Shown in pieces: positions 34,170-44,979 of a stretch of 64,000 nt of DNA. Made by a program: the position numbers and the translations under genes. The notes below the pieces were generated by a model, which worked only from the letters and a program-made list of their open reading frames with translations, ran no database searches and was not told where the DNA came from. Numbering within the stretch: the stretch's first letter is position 1; each line of letters starts with the position of its first letter. The stretch is from Theocolax elegans (Eukaryota; Arthropoda; Insecta; Hymenoptera; Cerocephalidae), in the NCBI GenBank assembly GCA_026168455.1, contig CM047429.1:32137850-32201849 (forward strand), given 5' to 3'.

Positions 34170-36000
34170 GAGCGTGGAAAAGAAAGAGTAATAGCAGACA
34201 TTAAAGGAAAGTACAAGAATTTTTATTTATTAAAAAACATTTACTCTCTGTGTTTTATAGGAGTAAGACTGTTATAATTAAAATAATATTTTTAAAATAA
34301 CACGCACATTACGAAAGGTTATACATTGTTATTCATATATTTTACAAGTAACACTACGCATGTGTCACTCACTGATTGCAACCAAACTCTGCACATCGAT
34401 AAAACACAAAAAAATGTTGATCCTGTGTTTTTTTATCGGCGGAATCCACTTCCTAGGGGTATAAACCACCTATGATATGGGTAAAATCGTTACATACGTG
34501 TTTTCACAAGTTTTTTACGACGTTAATCCTTATGCTTATACAATTTTCTTTTTTTATAACATCTTTGTTTTTTCATATAAAAGTTGATAAATGTAAATGA
34601 TAAGTATCTCATTTCTTTATGTCCTCTGGATCGACTTTTTAACAATTATTTTTTAGTAATAGTCTATAGTTCGCGTTGGATTTCGAGTAAAAACATGTAA
34701 ACGGTATAATCTAAAAAATATAATTCGATTATTGATTTAAAATTTAAAAACTTCATGTATATTACTGAAAGCAAATTAAAGGGCATAATTAAAACGATTT
34801 TGCTAAAAACCACTTCTGTATAGCTCAGTAAACAAAGCAGAGAGGCTCATTTCAATGTTCGATTTGTCTGCGAGCAGACAATACATCAGGCTAGGAGGTG
34901 CGATTGCTGGCTCGCTCGACCGGCGCTCGCACCTCCTAGCCTGTGCAATCGTATTTTTCTTCGGTTCACGATTTTTCATGCAGACATACATAAATGTTTT
35001 TTAATTTTAACTAAAAGCTTTACTAAATATTCTTCTATATAAAAATTTTTTAAGCGCAAAGTATATATTGTATAATGTAATTTTTAGTTAATTCCTGAAT
35101 GAGAAGTGAGAGAAAAATATTATATAAGTCATAATAATAAAATACCCGTATAATTGCATAATCTAATTTCGAAAATAAATTAACTTGTAAATGAATATGT
35201 AAATAAAGTGTTTTAATTGTATGCAAACCAAAAATATTTTTACAGTAATTAGAAATGATAAATTTTATTATACCTTAGTTATCTTTATTATTAATTAGCA
35301 AATGAAAAAAATTGACGAATAACTTGTCCGTAATGTTTTAGTTTATTCGAATTTCACGCCGAGCTGATGGTACTTTTTTGTGCAGAAAACTGTTGTGCTG
35401 CCACCTATTGTCGAAAACACTAATCAAGTAGTGCAGCCGTTTCCTCTCATTTCATCTGCTGTAACAATCTTTTTGAAATGCTATGACCATTTTTCTATTT
35501 CTCAATTAACTTTTAAAGTGTTAAAGTGTTTCTTTATTTTTCGCTACAAAATTATTCTTAGATATTGTAAGATTGTGCCTCAACTTCGTTTTTTGATGTA
35601 TTCAATTATAATCACTTTTTATTTGTAACTCAAATAAGTGATAACTGTTCCAAACCCCTGTTTTTCCGATCGTATTTATCAATTTTTTTCTTTTTTAGAC
35701 ATTTGAGGTTGTCTCACATAGCGTTCCAATATTCTTGAATGTGCTAAAATTATGTGCTGACTTTCCGTTTTGCATAAAACTGTTTAGTTTCTGTAAAATT
35801 TGAAAAACTATAAACTTTTGCAAACTTTTTGAGGTTATACTCTGAGTCGGTATAATTCATCAAGACATACGCTTTGCTTATTTTTAATAATACATTCTGT
35901 ATATCTCGAATGCGCCCTTCGTTTACTTTTGAGATGCCATTGCTTTAAATAGTTGTAATGTAACAAATAATACCGATTACGTTACTAATATCGGTATAGA
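34170..36000. other. Unassigned AT-rich sequence with one strong hairpin
   Basis: 34888-34903 (aggctaggaggtgcga) is perfectly complementary to 34927-34942, leaving a 23-base loop: a 16-bp stem. The 82-codon plus frame at 35380-35628 is hydrophobic with no motif. Nothing else recognised. Confidence 0.4.
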
Positions 36001-36009
36001 AGGAATTTT

Positions 36010-36671
36010 CATCAGTATGGCATCCCCTTAAGGCAGGGTTGAAAATAATGGTATAATTAACTAATACATTGCTCGAAATAATGACCACCAACCTCTTTGC
36101 AGTATGCTAAGTATTGGTGAAACTTATGAATTCTTCTTTGTATCATTTCCGGAGTCAGAGTGGCTATTTGATCTTGTATACGTTGTTAGAGCTCCTGAAG
36201 AGTGGCAGGTTGTGTTTGATAAACTCTATCTATCAAATATTCCAAAAGACATAATCTAACGGTGTAAAATCTGCTACTCAACTTCACCTCGCCATCCAAT
36301 CTACATATGTGGGAAAGTTAGGACATATTATGCTTGTTTACACTACCATTTAAAAAAATGTAGCTTTATCAGTAAAGACAATACGATTCTAAGTTGACTA
36401 TCAGCATTTATTCGGCCCATCATCTTTGAGAACTGTAGTGAATTGATGATGCAACGTTAAGTTGGTGTTCTGCATTCGTTGTAGTAACTGGTTGATCCGA
36501 TTTGGGGAAATTACATACTGTACCGTGATCATTAGAATATCGTATCGTTAATTTTACTATAGTTTTTGAGATTCTAGCTTGTCCGACTCTAAACTGTTGT
36601 TTAAAGAGATCACGCACCCTCACATAAGATCGCCGATTATTGCCATAACCAATCATTATAAGAATAGTCAT
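36010..36671 (-). pseudogene. Relic of a mariner-related (DD34D-type) transposase
   Basis: From 36671 down: YGNNRRSYVRVRDLFKQQF, GQARISKTIVKLTIRY and CNFPKSDQPVTTTNAEHQL. This is the helix-turn-helix head found in many insect transposases (a DUF4817-like domain: YG...R....LF...FP...IS..T). An internal deletion follows. Further down are pieces of the catalytic end: WMAR near 36290, then a LFGIFD / LSNTTCHSSGALTTYTRSN stretch, equivalent to the DFFLWGYLKDRVY..P.T..EL region, and FRAMY-like text near 36070. Stops and frameshifts are common. Both catalytic aspartates before the deletion are lost. Confidence 0.65.
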
Positions 36672-36873
36672 CCGCTCCCATTAGAACGATTATGGTATGG
36701 ATGTAACAATGTCTGTCAAATTGTATGGGATAATTAAAAGGTCTCAGGAGAATATTGATAACTTCAGAATTCAAAAGCTGTTAAATGTAAAGAAATTAAA
36801 TAATAAAATACATTTTTGTTTAATAAGAGTTTTTTAATATTTATTCTTAAAAACCATTTAATAATTGAAAATG

Positions 36874-37313
36874 GACGGACGCGGTGGCGGAGTGGTGGAA
36901 GCGCACCTCGGCCGATCACGAAAGCAGCGCTGAGCGCGGTTAGTACTTGGATGGGAGACCATTCTCGTGCGGCTTTCGTGATCGGTTAGGTGTTTTTCAC
37001 ATTCCACAACGTGAGCGGGAGGTGTGAAACATTCGGTTTCGGTGTCAAGGCCTACGCAATGTGACTTTGACACCCAAAAAGAATGTTTCGAATACACCGG
37101 CCATCTCGGGTGAGGTTTTCCCTGCTTCACAGGTTTCCCTCATCCACGGGCATAACCCCGGGCGAATGCGAGATGGTGGGGTTTTAAGGGAGGGATAAAG
37201 CACCCACACATAGGTTGTAGGTGGACACCGTTAAAGTCCCCCAGGGGATAAACGGTAGGAAGTGCCAGGAAAAAAGAGGGCACAAAATCAAGAATAAAAA
37301 AAAAAAAAAAAAA
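36874..37313 (+). mobile_element. 5S-rRNA-derived SINE (copy 1, complete)
   Basis: The first about 110 bases follow 5S rRNA: ccgatcacgaaag, gagcgcggttagtacttgg, atgggagacc (A box, intermediate element and C box of the internal Pol III promoter). A 5S-unrelated body follows, with cacgggcataaccccgggcg and gaatgcgag, then a long poly(A). A 14-bp target duplication aataattgaaaatg (36860-36873 and 37314-37327) brackets it, proving retroposition. Two bases (the aagttaag core) are lost from the A-box region compared with copies 2 and 3. Confidence 0.9.
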
Positions 37314-37327
37314 AATAATTGAAAATG

Positions 37328-38255
37328 TGTTTTATATTTTTACAACCATAAAATGAACTAAATTGAATTTTATAATCATTATGAGAACATTGCCTTTTTA
37401 TAGCCGAGCAAACAAAAAAAATGCTATTTGCAGATGATGAAATAGTTACTCCCTATGCACGAACTATCAACGCTTACTATTTTATCAACTGACACTGTTT
37501 AAAAAGAAGAAAAACACGTAAAAATAGCAAGGAATTTTAACTTAAAATAATACCATTTTTCGAGTTTTGCTGGTTTGACATTAAATTAAGCTTTATGTGA
37601 CCTTGTATGACCTCATAGCCAGATCATCGTACACATATTTAAACGCAGAATTTTCTATACTTTCCGATTTGCAATAAAATAGAGGAAGGATTCATTATAA
37701 AAAAAGTCGATCTAACTTCAAAAAACCATAAATTTTGAGCTAAGGGTCAAATTCAAGGTTCTCATTGGATAGACAGTTTTTTTATTGTTTATCATGATGA
37801 GTTTTCAAACGTCCGGGAAATCGGAGCACAATGATTCTTGACCGTTCAATTACCTTGAATTGACATTCGATCCATATCATGATAAATACTATGGTACGCA
37901 GAATTTCATTCTATTTGAAAAAGTCAACTTGACCTTTAATGACCTTTATGATCAGGTTCAAGGTCATGGTTAAGTTCTTCCTCGAAAACTTTACTACTTT
38001 TGTACAGGTCATTTCTCTGTAAAGTTCGTAGATTAAGAGATAGGGGAAGGAGTTACCGAGATATCTGATCTTCCGACGACCTCCTTATGACCTTCAGAAT
38101 TACCTAAAAACAAAATATGACCTTTTTTCGAATTCGGGGTCAAAAATAGGGATTCCCATTTATAAAAATAAAGTTGACCTTCAAATGACAATCAAGATCA
38201 CGTTTATGGTCAACTTCAAGGTCACGAATAAGTTTGCAACGTTCTGCTTTATCGT
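37328..38255. other. Unassigned sequence with gaccttgaa words
   Basis: AT-rich; repeated words gaccttgaa, gaccttcaaatgac and aaggtca recur at 37860-38225, like those at 32670-32950. No gene seen. Confidence 0.35.
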
Positions 38256-38392
38256 AATAGTACATTACGATACAAGTGCGCAAAATAGGTGATTCCCACA
38301 CGAGTCGGATTTGCCGCTCGAGCGAAGCGAGGGTGCAAACCGTCACACGAGAAGAAAATCAAATACTCGCACTAGTATCAAAATGTACTATT
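38256..38392. mobile_element. 137-bp hairpin MITE
   Basis: The left end aatagtacattacgatacaa (to gtgcg at 38280) is matched by the complement cgcactagtatcaaaatgta (to ctatt at 38392): about 25-base inverted ends with two differences. A second short relative is at 47515-47575. Confidence 0.7.
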
Positions 38393-39914
38393 AAACAATA
38401 ATTACCTGTGAAGTGGTCCGGGTTCGTACAGCAAAGTTGATAACGGATTGTTCCAGTAAAAATAAAAATAATAAAAAAAAAGTAATATGAATAAAATAGA
38501 AAGTCAAACAGCCTTAAAGGATTAAGAAAAAATAAAAAAAATGAGAAAATTTTGATACGAAGTAAAATTAAATTAATATAATATAAGATGCTTGAGTTTG
38601 TTACAATAAGATGCTGGATACCAACCATTATAAATTTTTTTTTATAAAATTACCTCTTAATAATTACAGAATAAATATTTTGAAAGTGTGGAGAAAGGAT
38701 GTGAAGGTTTACCTCATAAAATAATATAAAGTTAAAATATTTAAGAAACTTGTATATGTATAATATGTATAAAAGAAATTAGTGTCACTTATTATTTATT
38801 AAATATGATGCGATCCCAAGCGGGCCATCGTTCTTCAATATTTATAGTTAAGACAACCTTTATTATAATATAAATATCTACCTTCTCACTAATGCGTTAA
38901 ATAGTAGAATAAAAATAGAAGTGATTATTGAGTGTTAATTCGGGAGGATTGATTTTATTTAAAAAAAGAATAGGAAATACCGTGCATTTGGATAGGTTAC
39001 ATCGAGGCCAGAAGCAACCTTGGTACCCTTAGGGTTCCCTCTTGTAGAGTCTAGGACAACTAGGTGTATCCCGGTTCTGAGGCTGACTCGATGAGTCGCT
39101 TTATGCTTCTTTGTGGCCACGTTCAATAGAATGTTGAATAAAAATAAAAGATTGTATGGAAATATACATGAATGCAAAGAATCGATTGAAAAGTCAATTC
39201 ATCTGGTTTCGTCAGAAGGACTTATTCCCGGTGCATTCACTGTATATTTTTATGTCACCATAGCATATCTTACATTTGTGGTTATTGGCTTTTCTTGATT
39301 TCTTCTTGGAGATCTCTCTTCATCCGTGCTAGGATCGCGTGCCGCTATCGTCCCAAAAGCGATGAGAGAGAAAGAGAAGAAAAAGATCTATATATCCTAT
39401 ATAGTTTAATAGCCTGCAGCGCTCGAAACGCTCACCTCTTGCGCGGTTACTAATTTACGTATAATTATGAAAAAAAGTAGTACATCCCTCCTTCTGACGA
39501 AACTCTTGCTTTGCAGCGCGCCCTTACCTAAAAGCTATCGAAAAGGCTCGCTCCAAGAGAGAGAGAGAGTCCATGGAGAGAAGTAGCCGTGTCTAAACTA
39601 TAGTAGAATATGTCTTTTTACAGTTTAGTGATAATAAAAAACAATAAAGCGTATTATTTGACTAGGTATAGTAAATTAGCGCTCTTAAAAGTGTTGGTAT
39701 GCGGCGTGAGCCTACGTATACTCGCGTGTATAAGACCTCCAAACGTCGGCATACTAAACTTTTAAAAGACAAGTGTTCACTCAAAATAAGCCAAAAGAAA
39801 TTAACTCTTATACTTTTTACACGGGGTATGCCTGGAGCCAAAGTGTCAGTTCGATTTTATTTGAGCCGGTGACTCGCAAGTTCATTGTCGAAAACCCTGC
39901 AACTTTTGTAGAGG
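38393..39914. other. Unassigned sequence
   Basis: Mostly AT-rich. A 15-base inverted pair, gtttcgtcagaagga (39208) and tccttctgacgaaac (39500), encloses 39200-39515; 39690-39770 has a loose inverted pair around cctacgtatactcgcgtg. Nothing coding is recognised; the short frames at 38959-39177 and 39113-39298 oppose each other and lack motifs. Confidence 0.35.
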
Positions 39915-40270
39915 TCATTTCCCCATAAATTATATAAATTTAATTGCAAATTAATTTAAATCTTTTTATAAGTAATGATTCCTCGATGAATATTTAACCA
40001 TTTTTTAATAAATATAGAAAACTTTACGAGTATATATTTATATAATTTATATTTAAGTATTTTTAAGTAGCGATTATTCAACTAATATTTAGTAAATTTT
40101 GAATAAATGTGGGTAAAAGTTTATGAGTGCATATTTTTGTGATTGTAATGAACCAACATTTATATAATTTATGTTTAAATCTTTTTATAAGTAGCGATTT
40201 CTCAGCCAATAAATATTTATTTTTAATAAATGTAGATAACTTTTACGAGTATATATTTTTGTGATTATAA
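39915..40270. repeat. Diverged tandem repeat of about 115 bp, three units
   Basis: Each unit has a ttatataattta-like start, ttttataagtarcgatt, aatatttaaccattt-like text, taataaatgtagataac and acgagtatatatttttgtg. Units start near 39930, 40040 and 40158. Confidence 0.6.
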
Positions 40271-40507
40271 AAGTTTCATGTTTATTTGGATTTGCGAAAT
40301 ACATCCTACTTACGATAGGTATATTACATTTTTTCTTTTAATCCATGTTTAATGTTTTTTGTCAAAAACATAATAATAAAGAAATTTCAGTATATAAATA
40401 TTGTCTTGCATTCTCGTCATCTTTATTCAATTTAAACCATGATGTTAATGTTCTATTTATATTTTCATCAATTTTCTTGTCCTTCTTGAAAATATCGACG
40501 GGTGGGA

Positions 40508-40815
40508 GGAAAAAGGTTCTAATTCGGATGAGCGGTGAAAAAGGTTCTAATTCGAATGAGCGGTGAAAAAGGTTCTAATTCGAATGAGCGGTGAAAAAGG
40601 TTCTAATTCGAATGAGCGGTGAAAAAGGTTCTAATTCGAATGAGCGGTGAAAAAGGTTCTAATTCGAATGAGCGGTGAAAAAGGTTCTAATTCGGATGAG
40701 CGGTGAAAAAGGTTCTAATTCCGATGAGCGGTGAAAAAGGTTCTAATTCGGATGAGTGATGGAAAAGGTACTACTTCAAAAGAGCGATAAAAAGGTCTGA
40801 AGTTGGATGAGCGAT
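40508..40815. repeat. 28-bp tandem array, left arm
   Basis: About nine units of gaaaaaggttctaattcg plus ratgagcggt (unit = 28 bases), with r = a in the middle units and g at both ends, then two degenerate units ending ggatgagcgataatta. The identical inner units suggest recent expansion. Confidence 0.95.
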
Positions 40816-40870
40816 AATTAAGGAAAATATATTTATTCCTGCAAACAAACAAAAAAGTTAAGTGGAATTA

Positions 40871-41061
40871 TTATAATTTTTTAATTTTAAATATATCTGA
40901 CTGATTAATTTGATTAACCGTATAGTTGGGTGGTGTAATTTTTGCGCTTTCAATTATAGTACACCATGATTTTTGATCAAAAATTAGTCGATTTTTAGAT
41001 GCATTTTCAATCACTGAATGCATAGCATCTCCATCAGTCTGTGTATGCCCTTTAACAAGAT
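40871..41061 (-). pseudogene. Captured exon fragment, left (inverted) copy
   Basis: Minus strand reads RYLVKGHTQTDGDAMHSVIE and on through SWCTIIESAKITPPNYTVN to QSDIF, where it diverges (KIKKL, stop). It mirrors the right-arm copy with a few changes (ESAKITPP versus ESVKITLP). Its 3' part after QSDIF is missing and replaced by other arm sequence. Confidence 0.7.
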
Positions 41062-41225
41062 ATCTATTTTTAAATAATCTTATATCAATTATTATATATA
41101 AAATAATTTTATCTATTTCTAACAAACGAAAGTGTTAATTACTTATTATTATGATTAGTTTTAAATTAATTTTGTAAATTTAAATGCTTTGTAATTTGTA
41201 ATAATTTTCCCGGTTTCTATTATAG

Positions 41226-41520
41226 ATATCTTGTTAAAGGGCATACACAGACTGATGGAGATGCTATGCATTCAGTGATTGAAAATGCATCTAAAAATCG
41301 ACTAATTTTTGATCAAAAATCATGGTGTACTATAATTGAAAGCGTAAAAATTACACTACCCAACTATACGGTTAATCAAATTAATCAGTCAGATATATTT
41401 AATTTTTCGGACTTATCTGACAAAAATTTTTGGAAAAAAATTAAAATTTCTCAATTATGTGAAATAATTGTTACCAAATCTTCAATTTCTTATAAATACA
41501 ATTATGAAGATGCAGGTTAA
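41226..41520 (+). pseudogene. Captured terminal exon of a DUF7869-type protein, right copy
   Basis: An acceptor-like tttctattatag ends at 41225; the open frame then reads YLVKGHTQTDGDAMHSVIEN, DQKSWCTIIESVKITLPNY, NQINQSDIFNFSDLSD, FWKKIKISQLCEIIV, and ends YNYEDAG with a TAA at 41518-41520. The GHTQ.(E/D)GD..HS.IE pattern followed by ..I..AK....Y.V.....DF and a WxKI end is, from memory, that of the DUF7869-containing proteins common and repetitive in arthropod genomes; their function is unknown to me. The piece looks like a last exon with its splice acceptor and stop. No upstream exons exist in the element. Confidence 0.65.
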
Positions 41521-41849
41521 ATAGTGAGTGGTGCTTTGAAACAGCAAAAAAAAAAGTGATATCAATAGTTTGATACAAAGAAAACTAATTTCTAGTGAAT
41601 ATTATTGTTTTTATTATAGTTTATTGAATTAGCATTTATTTTTATTTAATAAATTATTGTCATAAATAAATCTATTTTTTTGTAAAACTTATCGTGAAGC
41701 CAAATATCAAATTCAATTATACATTATACAAGTTAAACGTGTGAACCTGTTAAAAATCAAAAAAGCTTATTGATAAAATTAAAAAATTATAATTAATCCA
41801 CTTAGCTTTTTTGTTTGTTTGCAGGAATAAATATATTTTCCTTAATTAT

Positions 41850-42133
41850 CGCTCATCCAACTTCAAACCTTTTTATCGCTCTTTTGAAGTAGTACCTTTT
41901 CCACCGCTCATCCGAATTAGAACCTTTTTCACCGCTCATCCGAATTAGAACCTTTTTCACCGCTCATCCGAATTAGAACCTTTTTCACCGCTCATTCGAA
42001 TTAGAACCTTTTTCACCGCTCATTCGAATTAGAACCTTTTTCACCGCTCATCCGAATTAGAACCTTTTTCACCGCTCATCCGAATTAGAACCTTTTTCAT
42101 CGCTATTTCGAAATAGCACCCTTTTCCTCCCAC
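41850..42133. repeat. 28-bp tandem array, right arm (inverted)
   Basis: The complement of the left array: two degenerate inner units, about seven good units of ttagaacctttttcaccg plus ctcatycgaa, then one odd outermost unit (tcatcgctatttcgaaatagcaccc). Unit number differs from the left arm (about seven versus nine). Confidence 0.95.
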
Positions 42134-42143
42134 CCGACGATAT

Positions 42144-42634
42144 ATATATTGTTCCATTTCTTCATGAACAGGTAATCTTATAATAACATAAGATTGTTAA
42201 TATAATTTAAATTCGAAAATACGATACATAGCCTCCGGTGCACATACATATTTTGTGAATAAATGTGATATTTCATCATAACTATATGTATTTTTATCAA
42301 TTTCTTTCATATAATCATTAGTACCTTCCAATGTAAAATAAATATTTAAATAAATATTTTATAGCTTTTATTGTATTACATATTTCTATATTAATGTGAC
42401 ACTCTAAAATAATAATAAACACGGATTATTTGGCACGACGAAACTATTATCTGCAATTCTTGGTTATGAATAAATTATTTTGTTACCATTATTTCTTCGG
42501 CGATAAAAAGGGTAACCATCTGGATTAAAATATGTTTAATTAACACATGGTTTAACAAAATCTTTTATGCGACGTGTTTTATCTTCATTCATACATCTGC
42601 TATTATTATTATCAAATTGAATTATTAAGTATAC
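42144..42634. other. Unassigned AT-rich sequence
   Basis: No gene or repeat recognised. Confidence 0.35.
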
Positions 42635-43590
42635 GGGCTATTTCACGTGAAGTGGTATGATGAAAATTTTAAATTGCACCAAATGTTGAGAAAAAGCTAA
42701 AAATATATTTCAGAAAATAAAAAAAAATTTTTAAGTGTTAAAAATAATTTGACTGAGAGTTACTCCACCATAAAAATTCGAAATTCTTCAATTTTTTAAA
42801 AAAATTACCATTTTAAAGCCATTTGTCTCAAAATCTATTGATTTTTTTTAATAACCATTACATACAACTTTTATTCAAAATAATCTTTAAAACTTATATA
42901 TCTAGGTTGCAATTCTTAATTTTGAAATCTCAAAAAGATAGGACACCCGGAAATATAAAAAAAATTTATTATCAAAAAAAGGCGATCACGCTACAATTGA
43001 TTTTGATCTAACACCGTTTAAAAGATCACATTTTTCAAGAGCTGTCGAATGGAGGTAGTTACATTATTGGCCAAGAACGTTAGTGAAAGTTATGTCTCAT
43101 AAACCTTATAAAATTATTAATTTTCATGTATTTTAAGGCATAACTTTCACCAGTGGTCTTGGCCAATAATCTAACCATCGCCATTTGAAAACTCTTGAAA
43201 AATGTGAACTTCTAAGCGGTATTAGATCAAAATCAATTGTGGCGTGGTCGCTTTTCTTTTGATAATTAACATTTCCGGGTGTTCTACCGCTTCGAGATTT
43301 CAAAATTAAAGATTGTAACCAAGCTAGATAAGTTCTTAAGATTATTTTGAACAAAAATTGTATGTAATGTTTCTTTGAAAAAATCAATAGTTTTGAGATA
43401 AATAGCTTTAAAAATAGCAATTTTTTTAAAAAATTAAAAAATTTCCAATTTTTATGGTGGAATAACTCTCAGTAAAATTATTTTTAACACTTAAAAATTT
43501 TCTTTTATTTTCTGAAAGATATTTCCAGCCTTATCTCAACATTTGGTGCAATTTAAAATTTTCATCATACCACTTCACGTGAAATAGCCC
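42635..43590. mobile_element. Long palindromic foldback, family GGGCTATTTCACG, copy C
   Basis: Ends gggctatttcacgtgaagtgg and ccacttcacgtgaaatagccc, an exact 21-base inverted pair. The arms pair around about 43115. ORFs at 42823-43011 (+) and 43133-43420 (-) are the same arm read from each side. Confidence 0.85.
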
Positions 43591-43634
43591 ATATAGATAC
43601 AATGGTAATATTTTGCATAGATATAAAGTGGGAA

Positions 43635-43668
<34 letters not shown>

Positions 43669-44434
43669 TCACAGAGAAAGAGAAAGTGAGCGAGACAGTA
43701 AGCGCGAGACAAAGGATATAGAGAAAGAAAAATACAACAATACTTATTTTTTCACCCTGACCAGCTAAAATTAGTAGATCATCTAAAACATTATTAACCT
43801 ATACGAGTGGAGTAAAATTGCCCTTTATTCTTTCAATCAATTTATTCCCGGCAGACTCAGTGTACTCCCCTTACACTCTTTATTCATCATAGATACATTT
43901 TATTCGTCGTAAACGTATTTTTTTGTTTTGCATACTTACGAGGAGAGTCCACACCCTTTGGGAAACGGATCCTTACTAAACTCTAGAATATGATTTCTAC
44001 TATAAAGATATGAAGAAAGGCGAAATTTTAGATTCCAATGCCCTTTTTTTGTGGCAGATATAAGAAAATAACAAAAAATCTCTCTAAAAATACCATTGAA
44101 TATGATTGCTTATAACTAGGAAACAAGTAAAGATATAAATTCAAACCAAATTTAAAAAAAAAAAGAAAGAAGTTTAAATATCTTTTTCGATACACGTATG
44201 CGTAAAATCGCAAACGCACGTTTTTAAAAATTCGATTTTCCGCATACTGTATCAAAAAATATTGTTCGTAACACGTACGTTGTAAAGCTTTTTACGTCCT
44301 TGTTACCAATTATTCTGTATTAGGTCAAAAATGATGAAAGAAATAAAAATAAGAGAAAATTTTGGCCTAAAGAAATGATCAAATTTTAATGCTAAATTTT
44401 CGATAAAAGTTCATTTATTTTTTATTTCTTCTAT
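43591..44434. other. Unassigned sequence with a GA-rich tract
   Basis: 43630-43730 is an imperfect (GA)n. 43943-44040 (gagtccacaccctttgggaaacggatcc, then a tatgaagaaaggc-like step) looks like a distant relative of the left end of the Harbinger-like MITEs at 682 and 28654, but its right end is not evident. Confidence 0.4.
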
Positions 44435-44447
44435 AACAATAAACCAA

Positions 44448-44906
44448 CCGACACGGTGGCGGAGTGGCGGAAACGCACCTTGGCCGGTCATGAAAGTTAA
44501 GCAGCACCGAGCGCGGTTGGCACTTGGATGGGTGACCGTTCTCGGGCTTAGCTTAAATGATCGGTTAGGTGTTTTTTCACATTCCACAACGTGAGCGGGA
44601 GGTGTGAGACATTCGGTTTCGGTGTTAAAGTCTACGCAATGTGACCTTGCCACCCAAACAGAATTGTTCTCAAATACACCGCCCTTCTCGGAGGAGGTTT
44701 TTCTAAATGGCATTTATCCCAACGGGTTTGGCCACAGGTTTTCCCTCTCTCCACGGGCATAACCCCGGGCGAATGCGAGAAGGTGGGGTAAAGAGGGGGT
44801 AAAATTGGAAAAGGAATGAAATGGAATAAAGGTGTAGGGGATACGTAAAAACCTGTAAAAAGGTGTACGTGGAAACTACCAAAATTTAAAAAAAAAAAAA
44901 AAAAAA
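44448..44906 (+). mobile_element. 5S-rRNA-derived SINE (copy 2, complete)
   Basis: 5S-like head with ggtcatgaaagttaagcagc, gagcgcggttggcacttgg and atgggtgacc, the body with cacgggcataaccccgggcg, and a poly(A) tail. A 13-bp target duplication aacaataaaccaa lies at 44435-44447 and 44907-44919. It has a longer middle than copy 1, including an aacgggtttggccacagg step. Minus-strand frames at 44411-44919 are shadows. Confidence 0.9.
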
Positions 44907-44979
44907 AACAATAAACCAATTTAAGATATTTGTGCTTCTTATTTGTAAAATGTATCTACTTTTTTTATTTAATTTTTTT

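Larger units (their letters stand above)
40496..42139. mobile_element. Foldback-like element with 28-bp tandem arrays and a captured exon in both arms
   Basis: Ends CGACGGGTGGGAGGAAAAAGG and CCTTTTCCTCCCACCCGACG; an ATATCG/CGATAT continuation is shared outside. Each arm is built as: end, array of 28-bp units, unique block with gcaaacaaacaaaaaag, and an exon fragment, with a centre near 41150. Long inverted repeats made of tandem subrepeats are the defining layout of Drosophila Foldback (FB) and Galileo elements. No transposase is present. The captured coding piece differs between arms: the right arm keeps more 3' sequence. I do not know a named family with this combination. Confidence 0.75.

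Noticed and set aside
35380..35628. An 82-codon hydrophobic plus frame
   Set aside because: Typical of AT-rich noise; no motif or context.
36874..36985. A 5S rRNA gene
   Set aside because: Only the internal promoter part matches; an unrelated body, poly(A) and target duplications show a SINE.
40508..40815. Regular 28-bp repeats, at first sight like a CRISPR array
   Set aside because: The repeats are directly adjacent without unique spacers, and the same array occurs inverted in the other arm of a eukaryotic element.
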